This document shows, one piece after another, positions 1-12,300 of a stretch of 64,000 nucleotides of DNA (positions are counted from its first letter, which is position 1; each line of letters starts with the position of its first letter). The notes under the pieces were generated by a model, which was not told where the DNA came from, did no database searches, and saw only the letters and a program-made list of their open reading frames with translations. Location of the stretch: the NCBI RefSeq assembly GCF_031877795.1, contig NC_133932.1:18230180-18294179 (forward strand), given 5' to 3'. Position numbers and translations under genes: made by a program. The stretch comes from Strix aluco (lineage: Eukaryota > Chordata > Aves > Strigiformes > Strigidae).

Positions 1-277
1 ACCAGGAACACCACCTGCCATGTAAGTGAAGAAGGTGCTGTAAGTTTAAGCATTAATCTATTCATTACTTTATCCCCCAAATATGCCCCTCTGTGTAACT
101 TCTACCACAGTAGTGCCATACCACTGCAATCCAGCTGCTCTTTTAATCTTATCAAGGACCTCAAAGGCAAGGTACTGGAAGGACTGACCTATTAAAGGTG
201 CATCTCTGAGATACTTGTTGAATGTGTGTAGCAAGCTGTACTACTCCATGACACTGTAATCAAAAGACTACAGCTTC

Positions 278-377
278 CATAGAATCATAGAAAGGTTTGG
301 GTTGGAAGAGACCTTAAAGATCATCTCATTCCAACCCCCCTGCCATGGGCAGGGACACCTTCCACTAGACCAGGTTG
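278..377 (-). mobile_element. CR1 LINE 3'-end fragment
   Basis: The plus strand reads as the reverse complement of the well-known avian CR1 3' terminus: an AGAATCATAGAAAGG start, a GGTTGGAAGAGACC core, and the CATGGGCAGGGACACC block. Only about 100 bases remain, as expected for the usual 5'-truncated CR1 insertion. The orientation puts the CR1 sense strand on the minus strand. Confidence 0.85.
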
Positions 378-859
378 TTTTCCCTTTTATTCTTAGTCAC
401 ATGAACCAGCCTTAGCAAACTGGGACAAGGCTACTGCAGATTTCTCAGCTCACTTATTTGAGTCCTGCTGTACAAAACATACTCAAAGATTATTTTTTTT
501 TTTAAATGTATTAAACTGCAGTTTACAATGCAATGTGCAATTAACTTGTCCTCTTAGCAGCTTTCCATACTGGGAATCCAGGCCTGTGGACATATCTGCT
601 TAGCCTCTCACAGAGAAGGAACTGTAAGCAAGAAAAGATTAACGTTCTTCATTTTGCTCTCATATTATACTTTGGAAGTCCCTATTTTCAGTTTGGGAAT
701 CTTGTGACACACTAAATGAGCCATTAATACCTCATACCTTAACCCCTTAATAATCTCTTAAACCCCTAAAACATTAATAATCTCTTCTATATTGTCAGTG
801 CACCTTGCTCAGGCAAACAGAGTCTCTCAAGTTTCTTCTTACACACATAAAACAGGCCA

Positions 860-1460
860 GACACTGAGACCTGTGATTCAGGTGTTGCAGAAACTCTCAA
901 GATAAACAGATAATAATTAAAATAAAATTTATTTTAATGCAATCAATCGGCACTTCAACAATCATTCACAAATGGCAGATCCAAATGTACTTGAGAGATA
1001 AAAACTATTACTACACAGACTCCTAGGATTTAACAACAATCTAAAATGCTTGGTCACTCACCTAAAAAGTGAGGACTGTCAACCTTGAGGAATTTCTTTG
1101 GGCAGCATCCCAACTCATAGGGGAAACATCAAGGAGTTTCCTTGGGTGGCTGTCCCAACCCAAGGTGAGAGTCCTCAACTACTGCATGTTACTCCCGAGG
1201 GAACAAGCTCAAAATGGCTCCCCCAGGGGACTCCATTTATACCTGAGCCAAATCTGATCTGTGGCCACTATCAGCCCTTATTGGCTGAGGGCCCCAATTA
1301 CCATAAAGCCCTGAGGACCAAGGCACCAAAAAAAAATAAATCAATGGCCACTATATTTCAGCAGCCAGAAAGACCCATTTTCATCGGGTGGGTGCACCTA
1401 TCACAATGGGCTGCACCTGAAATCTCTCCTGTGGTCATGAGTGAGAAGCTGTGCTAGGCA
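860..1460 (-). mobile_element. Possible old solo LTR (doubtful)
   Basis: Read on the minus strand, this stretch has a TATAAATGG box near 1240, then a GC-mixed block, then an AATAAA-containing AT-rich block near 920-940, in the order U3, R, U5. I could not find convincing TG...CA ends or a target duplication, so both borders are guesses. It may be unrelated AT-rich sequence. Confidence 0.3.
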
Positions 1461-4400
1461 ATACCTGCAAAAGTTTATTTAGTGGAATCAGTCTTAATAC
1501 ACTCTCAGGTTTGACACAGTAGCAGGATCACCTTTTTACTCCAGGGAATAATAAGTTAGCAAATGGAAGAACATGTATTTTTATTCCATCTCACATATAG
1601 CAACACAGGATGGATGTAATCTGAGGTGAACCTCGTGCTCAGCATCTCTCTCTAATACTGGACTTCTGTTCTTTTTTTTGTGTCGTGAAAGAGCTGGTTC
1701 ACTATTCTCCCTCCGGACCTACAAATTCCTCCTGGGGAAAGGGGACTGAAAGGGAAGAACTGTTTAGTGCCTGACAGTGAAATTTCCAGCAGTAGAATGA
1801 AAAGACAAATCTTGAGGATTCATGTGGGCAAAAAAACCCCAAATATCTCAGAGGCAAAGCTGCTTTGCCTCTCTTCTCTGTGAATTATGCTTCACTTCCA
1901 CTGCTTGTTCTCTCTCTTTCTCAGAAAATGCCAGGAATTACTGGGCAGCATCTTAATCTCATCTTCCCATGTTGCTCTTCAGAGCTAGGTGCATGATTGG
2001 GGAAAAAAAACTGGACTGGACAATGTGAATGGGGAACTTAACTTGGTCTTATTCTACACACAAACTCACGCGGCTTTTCCTGGGACAGATGGGATGAAAG
2101 AAGAACAGGGATTTCAGAAGGAGTTGAAAGTCTAATCCACCTTCCACATGTAACACTTCACGTATCTCTGCTTACAAAACAAAGCCAAGTAACTACCAAA
2201 AGAATGACAATAAAAATGGTGATAAGTAGTTCAGAGACAGCATGGTTTGCATGAGTGAGGAGTGAATGTGAGGCATCCCAAAGTACAGTATGGAACTACA
2301 AGATGTTCTCACTGCTTTTTTGCCTGTATATAAGGAAGATCACCTTGCAGGAAATCTAACCTATAAATAATAATGAGTCACTTCCTAAAATTTGTTCCAA
2401 ACAATGTCGTGATAGAAGTAGGGCATAAATCTTCAAGTTATTTGCATGAATACAGGCACTTTGTATATACAGTTATATGTACACATCGCTCAGCAGAGCA
2501 AGTTAGCCTATGAAGACCTGGGATTAGTCTGGCTGTGTTGCCTCCTTTTCTCCAAGCCAGGTCATTCAGAATTAAATCAGGTTGCTTACATGATTATGCC
2601 CTTTAAGATTATGTATTTGAGCTCCAAGTTCACAAAAGAGCAGTAACTTTCCTTTCCAACCTCTCAACTGCCCAACTAGGGCTCTACATCCAACCACCTG
2701 ATCTGTCCTCACCACCTTTCCTCCTTCACAGATTTCCCTGAGACAAGCCCTGTATCAGAACTTGAGAAAAGAAAGTGAAATTCTAAGAACTCCTCTTCCT
2801 CCTCCCCGGCTCTTTCCCCAAAGGGGAAACAACGATTCTGTAACCTCTTTTTTCAGTTTCAAGTGCAGCAGAGCCTGAGGGTGGTATTTTGGCAGGGGAA
2901 CAGAAGAAAAGCAGACAACGGAAGTTTCCAATTCCAACCTTACCACCACTAGAAACACTTTCTTACTACATGCTTGAGAATCAGCTGACTTAGCTCAACC
3001 ACAGCTAAATACTGGAAGGTGAATAAAGCAGCATCCTAAAAACATCTTTATATGGTACAACAGAGGTAAGCAGACATATCCTGTCAAACTCACACCTCAA
3101 GCTAGAGGACACTAGAGGCTGGAAGTATAAGTTTTATAACCTGCACAAAAGATAAATTAAGAATCAAATCCATCTTCCAGATTGCATACATACACAATGT
3201 AAACACCACCTCTGTAGCACTGGTGCTTACCTGAGAGGCAGAACTACATGAAATATGGGTTTGTACTTCACAAATGCTAAATGTCTAAGTGACATTAAAT
3301 TACATACACAGCTCTCGCATGAAGGCTGAAACACTGACTCTGAACAACAGCCAGGGGGAGAATAATCCTATCTGAAGTATGTATGGAAATTTAAATGATG
3401 CTGAGTCTTTATATTGATATATATACACATTAGTGAAAACTTGTATGAAGATTTTCTCCATATTTACTGTCAGATAACAGATACTTTGCTAATATTCCAT
3501 ATGTTTTACCATATACTGTACTAAATATTTTCTGCATATTAAAGATTTATTCTACTAGGAAACTTAAGTCATGTTTTTCTTTAAATAAATTCATGGACAG
3601 CCATTAACATTTGCTTCGCCAGTAGTGTTATACAGAAAAGCCTCAGAGTTTAATCCTACAGTTGAGAAATAACCAAAAGCAAAACAGTGGTCTTTGCTTC
3701 AGCAAACTATACGATGAACTAAGCTGAATTAAAAAATGACCACTAGTAAAACAAAAAAAGCTCCTATTCTCACCCTCCTTTCCACCATATCTCTGTCACC
3801 AACCCCTTGCCATCCTTTTACTTTCCAAGGCATATGATTATTTTTGTCTTCTTCTCCCACGTTTTTCTCCTTTGGGCCAGCTCTGGTGCTTTTCTGCTCA
3901 ATGTAAACTGATCAAACATGCTACCCTGGCAGGATAATTTTCTCAGATTGTCATAAGCTGTGTTGACTTACTATGGCAATCAAAGTACTCTTAGAGACAG
4001 CTCCAATTATAAGTGAAACAGACAATTATGAGCAGGAATAGTGGAATGTGGAAGACAAATTCATTTGGTTCAAGCTGTCTTATAAAATCATATTTACAGT
4101 TTTTTAGCTAAGATGCAGGAGGAAGAGGAATATTATTTCTTTATGACTCCCACTTTCCCATTAAGAATTATCTCTTTACCCCCAATTTTTTTCCCCTCAC
4201 TGACTGTACCTTAATACTTGACTCATTCTCAGGATCATTAATTTATCACTGTCAAAAAATACTTGGGAAAAAAGGAAAATTCTCAGTAGCTTGAAGTTGC
4301 TAGTTTAGAAAAAAAAAATAGCAGGAATTCTGGTGTTCCATTTTATCAACTGTTCAAGTTTCCACCCTTCCAACACATCACTTTATCAATATTTTCAATA

Positions 4401-4889
4401 TAAACTACATACAACTTTTCAATGCAACTTTTCTCTTCAAAGTTCCCTAAGCCTAGAATGTAAGCTCAATGCTTTCTCTTGGAGTATTCTTGAAAATGCT
4501 AATGTTTTCACCATGTCAGGTTCCCCTCTCTTTTAAGATGTATGTGACATGCAATTTCATTCTCTCAAAAGTAGCTCATCTTTTACTGAAGAAGATCCAA
4601 GCACTTCAGGTGCACCAAATAATACCGTGGGCTTTAGCAGTAGCCCAGGGCTTAAAAGACTCTGTCTGTCTCTGACCTACTTTTCACTTTACATGTAGTT
4701 TTCTGAGTCAGGGACACTAAAAAGACTTATCTGAGTGGAAAGGAAAAGCCTGATTAATGTGGGTGAATTCATGATGTGGACAAAACCAGGCACAAAGCCT
4801 ATGCACCAGTTAGGATGTCTGTGCAAGAAAAAAAATAAAACAACAACAAACCAACAAAAAACCACAACAAAACAAACACCACCAATATA

Positions 4890-5310
4890 ATTCTTCTCAG
4901 AAATTATTATTAATGCTCCCCAGAGCATTCTCTTCTCCAGGCTGAACAACCCCAACTCTCTCAGCCTGTCCTCACAGGGGAGGTGCTCCAGCCCCCGATC
5001 ATTTTCGCAGCCTCCTCTGGACCCGCTCGAGCAGCAGGCCCATGTCCTTCTGACGTTGGAGGCCCAGAGCTGGACACAGCACTGCAAGTGGGGTCTCATG
5101 AGAGCGGAGTATAGGGGGAGAATTCCCTTCCTTGACCTGCTGGCCACACTGCTCTTGCTGCAGCCCAGGATGTGGTTGGCTTTCTGGGCTGTGAGCACAC
5201 ATTGCTGGCTCATAGTCAGTTTTCCATCCACCAATACCCCCAAGTCCTTCTCCTCAGGGCTGCTCTCAATCCACTTGTCACCCAACCTGTGTTTGTCCAT
5301 GGGATTGCAC
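4890..5310 (-). mobile_element. CR1 LINE fragment with reverse-transcriptase C-terminal region
   Basis: The minus strand encodes pieces typical of the CR1 ORF2 C-terminus, including HRLGDKWIESS, EEKDLGVLVD, ILPLYSALMRPHL and DRLRELGLFSLEKR. In full-length CR1 these follow the reverse-transcriptase core. The copy is 5'-truncated and degenerate and is flanked on the left by an A-rich simple sequence at about 4830-4890. An open frame at 4689-5405 overlaps it but is only the remnant plus chance extension. Confidence 0.9.
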
Positions 5311-5784
5311 AAAACATGACACAGTCCCTTGAATTTATAACCACAGCCACAGGAAGAGAAAAATAAAAGTGGTGTTATGGTGCAGATTAGTGTAGGAATA
5401 TTCAAAGTCCCTAGATCCCAGAGAATTTTTATTTTATTGTCACAGAACCATAGCAGTTCTGACAGTTTTGTTGGAAATCATTTGCCAGATTAGACTTTCT
5501 ATTCACCCAATCTCAAATTATGACCTTCAATACAGGAGAGAGCAGAGGGGAAGGCAAGTATACAAATCACATGAGTTTGGCTGTAAGGCTCCAAGGGGTA
5601 TTTCTACTGAAGGATTCAATTATCTGCAGTAAAAACCAGATGCTGAACAATCCTATATTCATCCCTGCAAAGGGCTATACAGAGAATCAGACTAAAACGG
5701 GGTTAAATGCTACTACAGTCACTTAGTTTTGTCTGCATTGTTCAGTAAAGCATAGATCCAAAAATGTACTACACAGCAAAAAAT

Positions 5785-5912
5785 ATTTTAATACCATATT
5801 ATACTATTATAATATATATAATGTTTTTATAATATATAAATGATACCATATTATGATATTATAATGTTATATATTTAATGTTTTTTTATGGTGTATATAT
5901 ATTGATATATAC
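5785..5912. repeat. AT-rich low-complexity tract at the left edge of the duplication
   Basis: The sequence is dominated by TATA/ATAT and ATAATATT runs (about 5785-5912). It stops four bases before the first base shared by all duplicated units (5917), so it marks the outer left junction of the segmental array. Confidence 0.75.
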
Positions 5913-5916
5913 ACTC

Positions 5917-7378
5917 CTTCTCCCTGTCATCCCTTCAAGCCATTAAAAGGTGCACAGGCTCTCTCGTTTTTCATTTGAATGTCACACCTCTTCTTAGTAC
6001 TGACCTTACGTGCAACGTTGTATCGGGCTGTACTCTCGCATAGACTGTTGGATAGTACCTAGCCTAGATTAGTAGAGAGCAGATTAATCTGCATTACCGG
6101 TGCTAACACCAGTGACGGGAGGTTGCATCTGGCTGTTCAGCCAAAGGATAAAAATCAAAGGTGTCTCTTGAACTCAGTGGGCTGTTGACTGAATTCATCA
6201 CGCTCAAAAAACAAAAGCTACAGGAGAAAGGCATATTCTATCTTGACTGCTACAATGCATGTTTTAGGAGGTATGAAGATAAACCCTCCGTGCCCCTCCG
6301 CCCACCCCCTTCCAAGAAAAAGGACTAGAGAAAAAAGATGCAACTTCTAGAGCAATGAGGCTTTTAATAGCCAAGTAAATTTCCCTGTATCATGCCCATT
6401 CAATGAGCTACTTTGTCTGACACTCTGCCTTACTCGGTACCAGCATAAGACTCTTCCAGGAAATATTAAACAACAAAAAAAAATATATATTGCTGTACAG
6501 CCAGTTGCCTGCGTTACGCTATGGAAGATGTAGAATTCCTCTCTGATCCACAACTTTCCACCTACAAGCAAAACCGTAGTGAAGCTTTCCTCCATTTCCA
6601 ATGCGCTCTGATGGCTCTTCCCCAGGGAAAGCCTTTCCTCTGTCACTCTGGGGGCATAGCTGGTCATAGGCAAGGCAAGCCCCGAGCCCCACGCACCATC
6701 CGAGGCCACCACCGTCCTCCTGTAGCCGTGAGCAAGATCTCAAACTCCTTTTCCGCTGCAGGAGAAGAGTTGTTAATAGAAATGGATGCACATGGCACAG
6801 TCTGTTCCAGAACAGTCACAGCTGTTCAAAGCTTTCCGTGCCCTGGATTGGGGGGTTTCAGGACCAGCTCCTGGGTCAGCTTGCACCGAGGCTAGCGACA
6901 GCTGTGCTTCATGCAGGTAACTCAGGTTTAACCCTTTGTCCCCTGACCATCCCCACAGGTCCAGCAGCATAGAAAGTCACAGTGGGCTGCGTTGGAGCAA
7001 CCTGCTCCGCTGGACTTGTGGCAAATGTTGCGTCTGCATCCCTGCCCTTCTGTTCTCCCTGTAGGGTCCTGGTCAATACAACAAGCTGCTCTCCCTGGAA
7101 ATGACCATCGTGGCGAAAGACAGGCTCCACTGTGAGCCACGACCTTCACCCACCGAGCAGCCAGCACAGCCAGGGACACGTTTGTGCGAAAGTCCCTTCT
7201 CATGGCAAAAAGGGGATCCATAGTCAGCTTTGGATGTCGTGTGTCTGGTGTAACTGTTGATACTGCGCAATGCCTTGGTTAAAATAGAAGCGACGAAGAG
7301 AGTTAAAAACCTGCCCTTTTCAGGAAAAATGCAGGAAATCGGCATCTTTTGGCTATTTTACACTCCAACAAGAAAGAT
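5917..7378. other. Unassigned stretch of unit 1
   Basis: No exon, RNA gene or known repeat is recognised. Several open frames of 60-125 codons overlap on both strands with no family resemblance; none has the splice-phase support seen in the RhoGAP gene. The stretch lies beyond the gene's poly(A) signal and the solo LTR. Confidence 0.5.
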
Positions 7379-8325
7379 TGTGGGCCCGTGTTTTGCTGAT
7401 TAGGGATACCAATCAAACTCAGACACCAGAGTGAAAAGAGCAGGCGTATTTTACTGGAAATAGCTAAATCATGTAACAGAATAATACAGAAAACATACAA
7501 CAAGAAAAGACAGAATAGTGCACTTAAACAAACAGGAAAATACAGGGTAATGCATCAAATCGTTACTACACGAGAGAGAGAATAGTGATTAAGAAAGATC
7601 CATCACCACTTGCATATGTTACCATCATCCAGATCCGCAGTCGCCGGGGAGCCCCGGTTACAGCGAGGATTTGGAGAGCCTTTCCCGGCAAGTGGGAAAT
7701 CCTACGCGGTGCGTCCACCCGTAGGTGAGGCTTCCAAAGTCGCTGTGAGCGGGTCCCGCCTTATATACCCCCAAATCAGCAAGCCAGAATAACTGGCACC
7801 TTTGTTTTGAGCGGAACATCTGGTTTCACTCTCACATTAGATTCCCCCGGAGCCTGGCCAGGGCTCAAGGGAGAAGCTAAGGGAGTTTCCCTGCTTATCT
7901 AATTTATTTATGTTCTTTTTAGAACAAGGCCACACGTCTGGTCCCAAGGCCGGACAGCAGGCTTCATGGCCTTGTTAACTTACCTGTACGCAAAAAAGAA
8001 GATACATACATTCAGGATAGACATGTTTTCATTACATTCATCATCAGTCAGGAGTCTATGATATCTAAGCTACATCTTTCATTAATGAGCATACATATTT
8101 CGTTAATGACTACATACTAAGTTAGCAGCTTTGGCTCGGGGCCTGTGGTTCAGGCTTCAATACTTCAACACTTTAGCACTTTTTACATCAGGATAGGCGG
8201 TTTGTTATAACCTAGTACAATACCTACTAGCACAACGGTTATCAGTTACAAAATATACAGGATTCATCTATAGGTCAACTCTGGCTTGGGCCTATTGTCC
8301 AAGCCTTAGCACTTCAGCCCGGTGG
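7379..8325 (-). mobile_element. Solo LTR of an avian endogenous retrovirus (unit 1)
   Basis: On the minus strand the block ends in GGGCCCACA at 7379 and contains a TATATAA box (7761-7767) followed by a GC-rich leader, the order expected for U3 then R/U5. Two related copies of an AAGTGCTAA...GGCCC(A/C)GAGCC-like motif lie near its upstream end. The left border (TG on the plus strand) is fairly clear, the right border near 8325 is approximate, and I found no clean target duplication. No internal retroviral region or primer-binding site adjoins it, so it is a solo LTR. It is old enough to be fixed in all four units. Confidence 0.6.
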
Positions 8326-8689
8326 TTAATGCTTTAAGGGAAGTTCAGCACGTTGGGAAAAGGGATATAAGACCACTCTTCTGGACACTGTCTGGACTGG
8401 GCTAGGCTGGGCTTGGAGAGCCTGGGAGGGTCCCCGGGGTCCCAGCTTTCCTGCAGTGCTGACTGTGGCGGCTGCGGCCTGTTCTTTCCTGCCGTGCTGA
8501 CTGCACCCACCTGGTGGGGCTGTCCTTGGGAAGGGCACCAGAGCTGAAAAAGCCCCTGGTAGAGGGGCGGGGAGAAGCTCTTCTCCAGAGATTTGCCAGA
8601 AACTCTCCAGAGCATCCCTTTTCCAGCGCATGAGATGCTCTGTGTGACAAGGGAAGGTGCCCATTAGTCCACAGTCCTGGGCAAGCGGG

Positions 8690-8776
8690 TCTAGGTGACC
8701 CTGCTTGAGCAGGCAGGTTGGACCAGAGGACCTTCACAGGTCCCTCCCAGCCTCAGCTGTTCTATGGGATTCTGTG
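8690..8776 (+). mobile_element. CR1 LINE 3'-end fragment (unit 1)
   Basis: The plus strand reads GCTTGAGCAGGCAGGTTGGA, then a variant of the GACC...AGGTCCCT block, and ends TTCTATGGGATTCTGTG, the typical CR1 3' terminus. It is short and 5'-truncated. It sits just beyond the poly(A) signal of the minus-strand gene. Confidence 0.85.
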
Positions 8777-8945
8777 CTTCGTTTGACTCCTCAAGCACCT
8801 GAACTCAGCCCCGATGCCTGCTGGAAAGGATTCTGGCGCAAGGGATGATGATCCCAAACTCCTCCACTAGGATTCATCCCAAAACAACTTCTACCTAGTC
8901 CAGAATATCGTATGGCACACACAGTCAGAAGGGAGAAAATGTCCT

Positions 8946-8951
8946 TTTATT
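8946..8951 (-). terminator. Poly(A) signal AATAAA for RhoGAP gene copy 1
   Basis: The minus strand reads AATAAA here, about 370 bases downstream of the proposed stop codon at 9320-9322. That spacing makes a plausible 3' untranslated region and supports the choice of terminal exon. The motif is short and could occur by chance. Confidence 0.5.
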
Positions 8952-9319
8952 GTGGACATCCAGTGCAGGAGCCCAGGAGTCACAGGGGTTCAACCAGTAA
9001 CAAGAAATCAGCACCTACAACGACAGAGCCAGAAAGCACTGGTAAAGCCACAAAGGCAGGAACAGGCATGGCTTGGTTCCCCTTTCTTTGGGAAACACAG
9101 TTGACAAGGAATTGTTGATATCCCAGAAGAGAGCTACTGCTGGCCTTAGCTCCGGGGTGGCTCTGGCACCTTATCCCCTCTAAGGTAATGCCCTTAGAGA
9201 GCTGTGCATGTGCAGAGGTGCACAGTGCCCCTGTGCCACACAGCAGGGCTCCCCTGGGGAGCTGCCACGGGGTTATTTCCAAACCCTGCATAGCACCATC
9301 CCTCGCCGTCCCTTGCCAG

Positions 9320-12300
9320 TCAGTTGGACTGACTTAGAGCAGGGTGGAGAGTTGGCAAAGATAGGCAGCAAAGCCTGGTACACACCTGGGGCTTCCTGAT
9401 CTTTCGCACCTCCCTGCTTTTCTTCTGTCCCCTTCTTTTCCTCTCTTCTCTTCTTTGCTTCGTGGCATGGCCTCTCCTCTGCCCAGGTCTCTTCTCTCTT
9501 TCGTTTCCTTTGGCCGTCGTCTTCCTGGCAGGAGCCTGCAAACCTTTCCATCCCACAGCATGGTTAGACAGGGAAAGCCAGGATCAACTGGAATCAGCTC
9601 TTGATTTAACCAAAGCTGACTCGTTTTACCTTCTGTGCTCCGAGAGGCTCTTCAGTTCTTCTGCGCATCCCAGGGATTCTACCACGGTCTCAGTGGTGGC
9701 TGGAGACAAAGCAACGGGTGCCTAAAACAGAAAGGTCGTCATTAGCAGGTGGCAAGGGATGCCCTGAAGTAGTAAGCAACTGCTTGGCACGTTGCTGCCT
9801 TAGCTCTACAGAGGAGATCTCTTTGGCTGGTTTGAGTCAGCCCTTTCTTCCAAGGTTCTCGCTCTGGAACACAGTGTTCACATGGGTGGGGGACAGTCCA
9901 TTTGTGGGGGCCATTCAGCAGAGAGCCTGCGATCCCCTGCCAGGCAAGGAAAGGCTTGCCCACTTCCTTCTGCCAGCATTTCTTCTGCCCTCCCAAGACA
10001 GAGCTCTGCGGATGTCCATTTGGTGCAAGACAACCTTCTGTGGTGGGAGGCTTTGCTTTTGAAATCTATCTTTCTGTGGCGTTTTGTAGGTATTTCCTCT
10101 GATTAAGCACATGCCTAAGGCATAGGAGAAAAGACCTTTCCAGTTTTACTGACAGTGTATCATTCCATGGGGGGAAAAATAAAATGCAAAGCCACAAGAG
10201 ACTGAACGCCAGGAAGAGGCACAGCAGCTGCTTGGACTCAACAGCAACTGTCCTCCTCCTGCCTAAGACACATTGTTGCAGCGCTTGTGGAGCTGCCATA
10301 CCTCCGCCCTTTCTGCTCCCACCACCGCCTCTCCCCCCGCTGCTCTCTGGAGGATGAGCAGAGAGGCTGGTGCATCCAGGCAGGCTTTTGCCTGGTGCTC
10401 GGCATCTGCTTCGCCTGGAGGGCCGTGCTGCTTTTCCAAAGGCAACTCTGGAAAGCAAAAGCGTGTGCAGCAAAGTGACTGGTTGGAAGTGGACAACAGC
10501 TAAAGCAAAACCCACAGGAAGCCCTACCCCAGCTGTCTGCTCAGGCTGTGACAGCCCTCAGTCCCTCCTCATACCTGTGGGTCTGTCCACGGGCTCAGGT
10601 GACGTCTGGCCAGCCATCTCCTCCCCAAAGATGTCGCTGCCGTTTTCAATCAGAAATTCCACCAGCAGCTTCACCTGCACACATCAAAGCCTTGGTTTCA
10701 GGGCAGGTGTCTGAAAACACGTCAAGCAGCCTTTCCCGCTCCTGAGCCTTGCTTCTGCGCAGAAGGCTGTGGCTGTGGGGCTGCTCTTCCAGGCAGCCAC
10801 TCCACCGGCATTTGCGCAAGAGAGGAGCAAGCTCTGAGGGTCCAGGCAGGCTGCAGCCAGCCGGTCAGTACAGCGTACCTTCTCGGTCACCTCCAGCGCG
10901 GCCTCGAGGGGGAGCAGCTCCTCGTCAGGTGGGCCCAGCAGGTTTGGCCCCAGGCAGATGGCCAGGTTGCTGGAGGTCATTCTGCTGGTGGACACGTGGT
11001 GGCCGATGTTCTGCAGCAGGGAGAGCAGCCGCTGGAGGAGGAGGAGATGGGCTGCAGGCAACTTCTCGGCCACCCTGAGGGAGCAGGAACACAACGTTAA
11101 GGAAGCAGATGCTGCCCACAGCTGTCCCTGAAGCTTGCACAAGGCAGGCGGGAGCCAGTGTCTGTGCTGCGCCACTTTCCAGGTGCTCTCAGGCAGCGAT
11201 CAGGAGGAAAACACACTGTTGCTTCCCAGCTCCTGGTTTCACCCAAGCCCACGCAAGGGAAGGCTCCCTGCCCACGCCCTTTCCCCCCGAAATGCAACCC
11301 CAGCCCAGCAAATGCAAGCTGCCAGAAAATGCAACCTTCTAAGGAGCCCGTCCCTTTTCAGGCAAGTCCCAGGACTCTGCCACTCCCTACTCAACAGGCA
11401 GGCTGCTGGCCACACTTACACTTTCAGCGCTTCCACCCTGGCCTCCTTGCTTGGCCTCTCCATGGCTTGCATCCAGTCCTGGTAGACGCCGACAACGAGG
11501 AGCTTGCCGGGGATGCTGCGTAGAAAGTCCTGCAAGGCCAAGGGCTTCAGGTGAGCCTTTGAAGATTCCAGGCCAGCCAGGAGCTCTTCCAGCTGCAGGG
11601 CAGAAGCGCTCACCTTCAAGATGGCAGCTAGCAGGATGACAGGCTGGTTTGCCAGGTCCACATCTGCGCCGCGGTCGAGGTCCTCCTTCAGCTTCTGGAG
11701 CGCTGTCCCCCTGTCGGATCTCCGGAATATCCCCTCCGTCGACGGTCCTCTCTGGTACAGGATGTCCAGGAGCTCCTGCGGGAGACGCAGGAGGACAGCT
11801 GCTTGGCTGAAGAAACAAGTGACAGCAGAGGCCAGAGCTCTGCCCCAGGCTGGGCTCCCCCCCGCCCCCGCAAAGGGTCTGGCGCCAGAAGCGGTGGCCG
11901 TGGGTGAAGAGCCCAGTGCCCCAGCCACCCCCGCAGACGCTGGGGACACTGCCTCTGGAGCAGCCGGAGGGAGGGCTGGGGCTCCCCTGTCCAGGCTGGC
12001 CTACCTGGATGGGCCGGGGCAGCGTGCCGGCCTCCTCGCAGAGGGCTGCCAGGGGCTGCCCAAAGAGCGCCCTGCTGCAGCCGGAGCCCGCCTGCCCTGG
12101 CGCCGGGGCAGCGGCCGGGCTCTGCCGCAGCGCAAAGGGCCAGGGCAGCCCCCTCCTCCTCCTGCTGCTGCTGCCGCCGCCGCTCCCTCCCGCTGCAAAG
12201 GGAAAGAGAGCAAGAGCCCGTCAGTGGGAACCGCCAGGCCAGTGCTCCCGGAGCCTGCCCTGCCCTGCCCTGCCCTGCCTGCAGCGCGGTGCTGAGTGCT

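Larger units (their letters stand above)
1..5916. other. Single-copy AT-rich flank, no gene recognised
   Basis: This stretch lies outside the tandem duplication and is AT-rich. Open frames are short (at most about 120 codons), have no recognisable protein family except a CR1 remnant at 4890-5310, and look like chance. Apart from the repeats listed separately I see nothing between about 1460 and 4890: no exon-like coding block with good splice borders and no RNA gene. It could be intergenic DNA or a long intron of a gene outside the window. Confidence 0.6.

Noticed and set aside
1098-1457. A 119-codon plus-strand frame in the left flank as a gene
   Set aside because: No recognisable family; it overlaps a possible LTR-like stretch and has no exon partners.
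6519-6895. Overlapping 90-124 codon frames on both strands as a small gene
   Set aside because: No domain, no phase-matched exons around them, and simultaneous openness on both strands suggests chance.
7379-8325. 5' LTR of a second full retrovirus
   Set aside because: No primer-binding site or gag follows its 3' end and no partner LTR of this type is in the unit; a solo LTR fits better.
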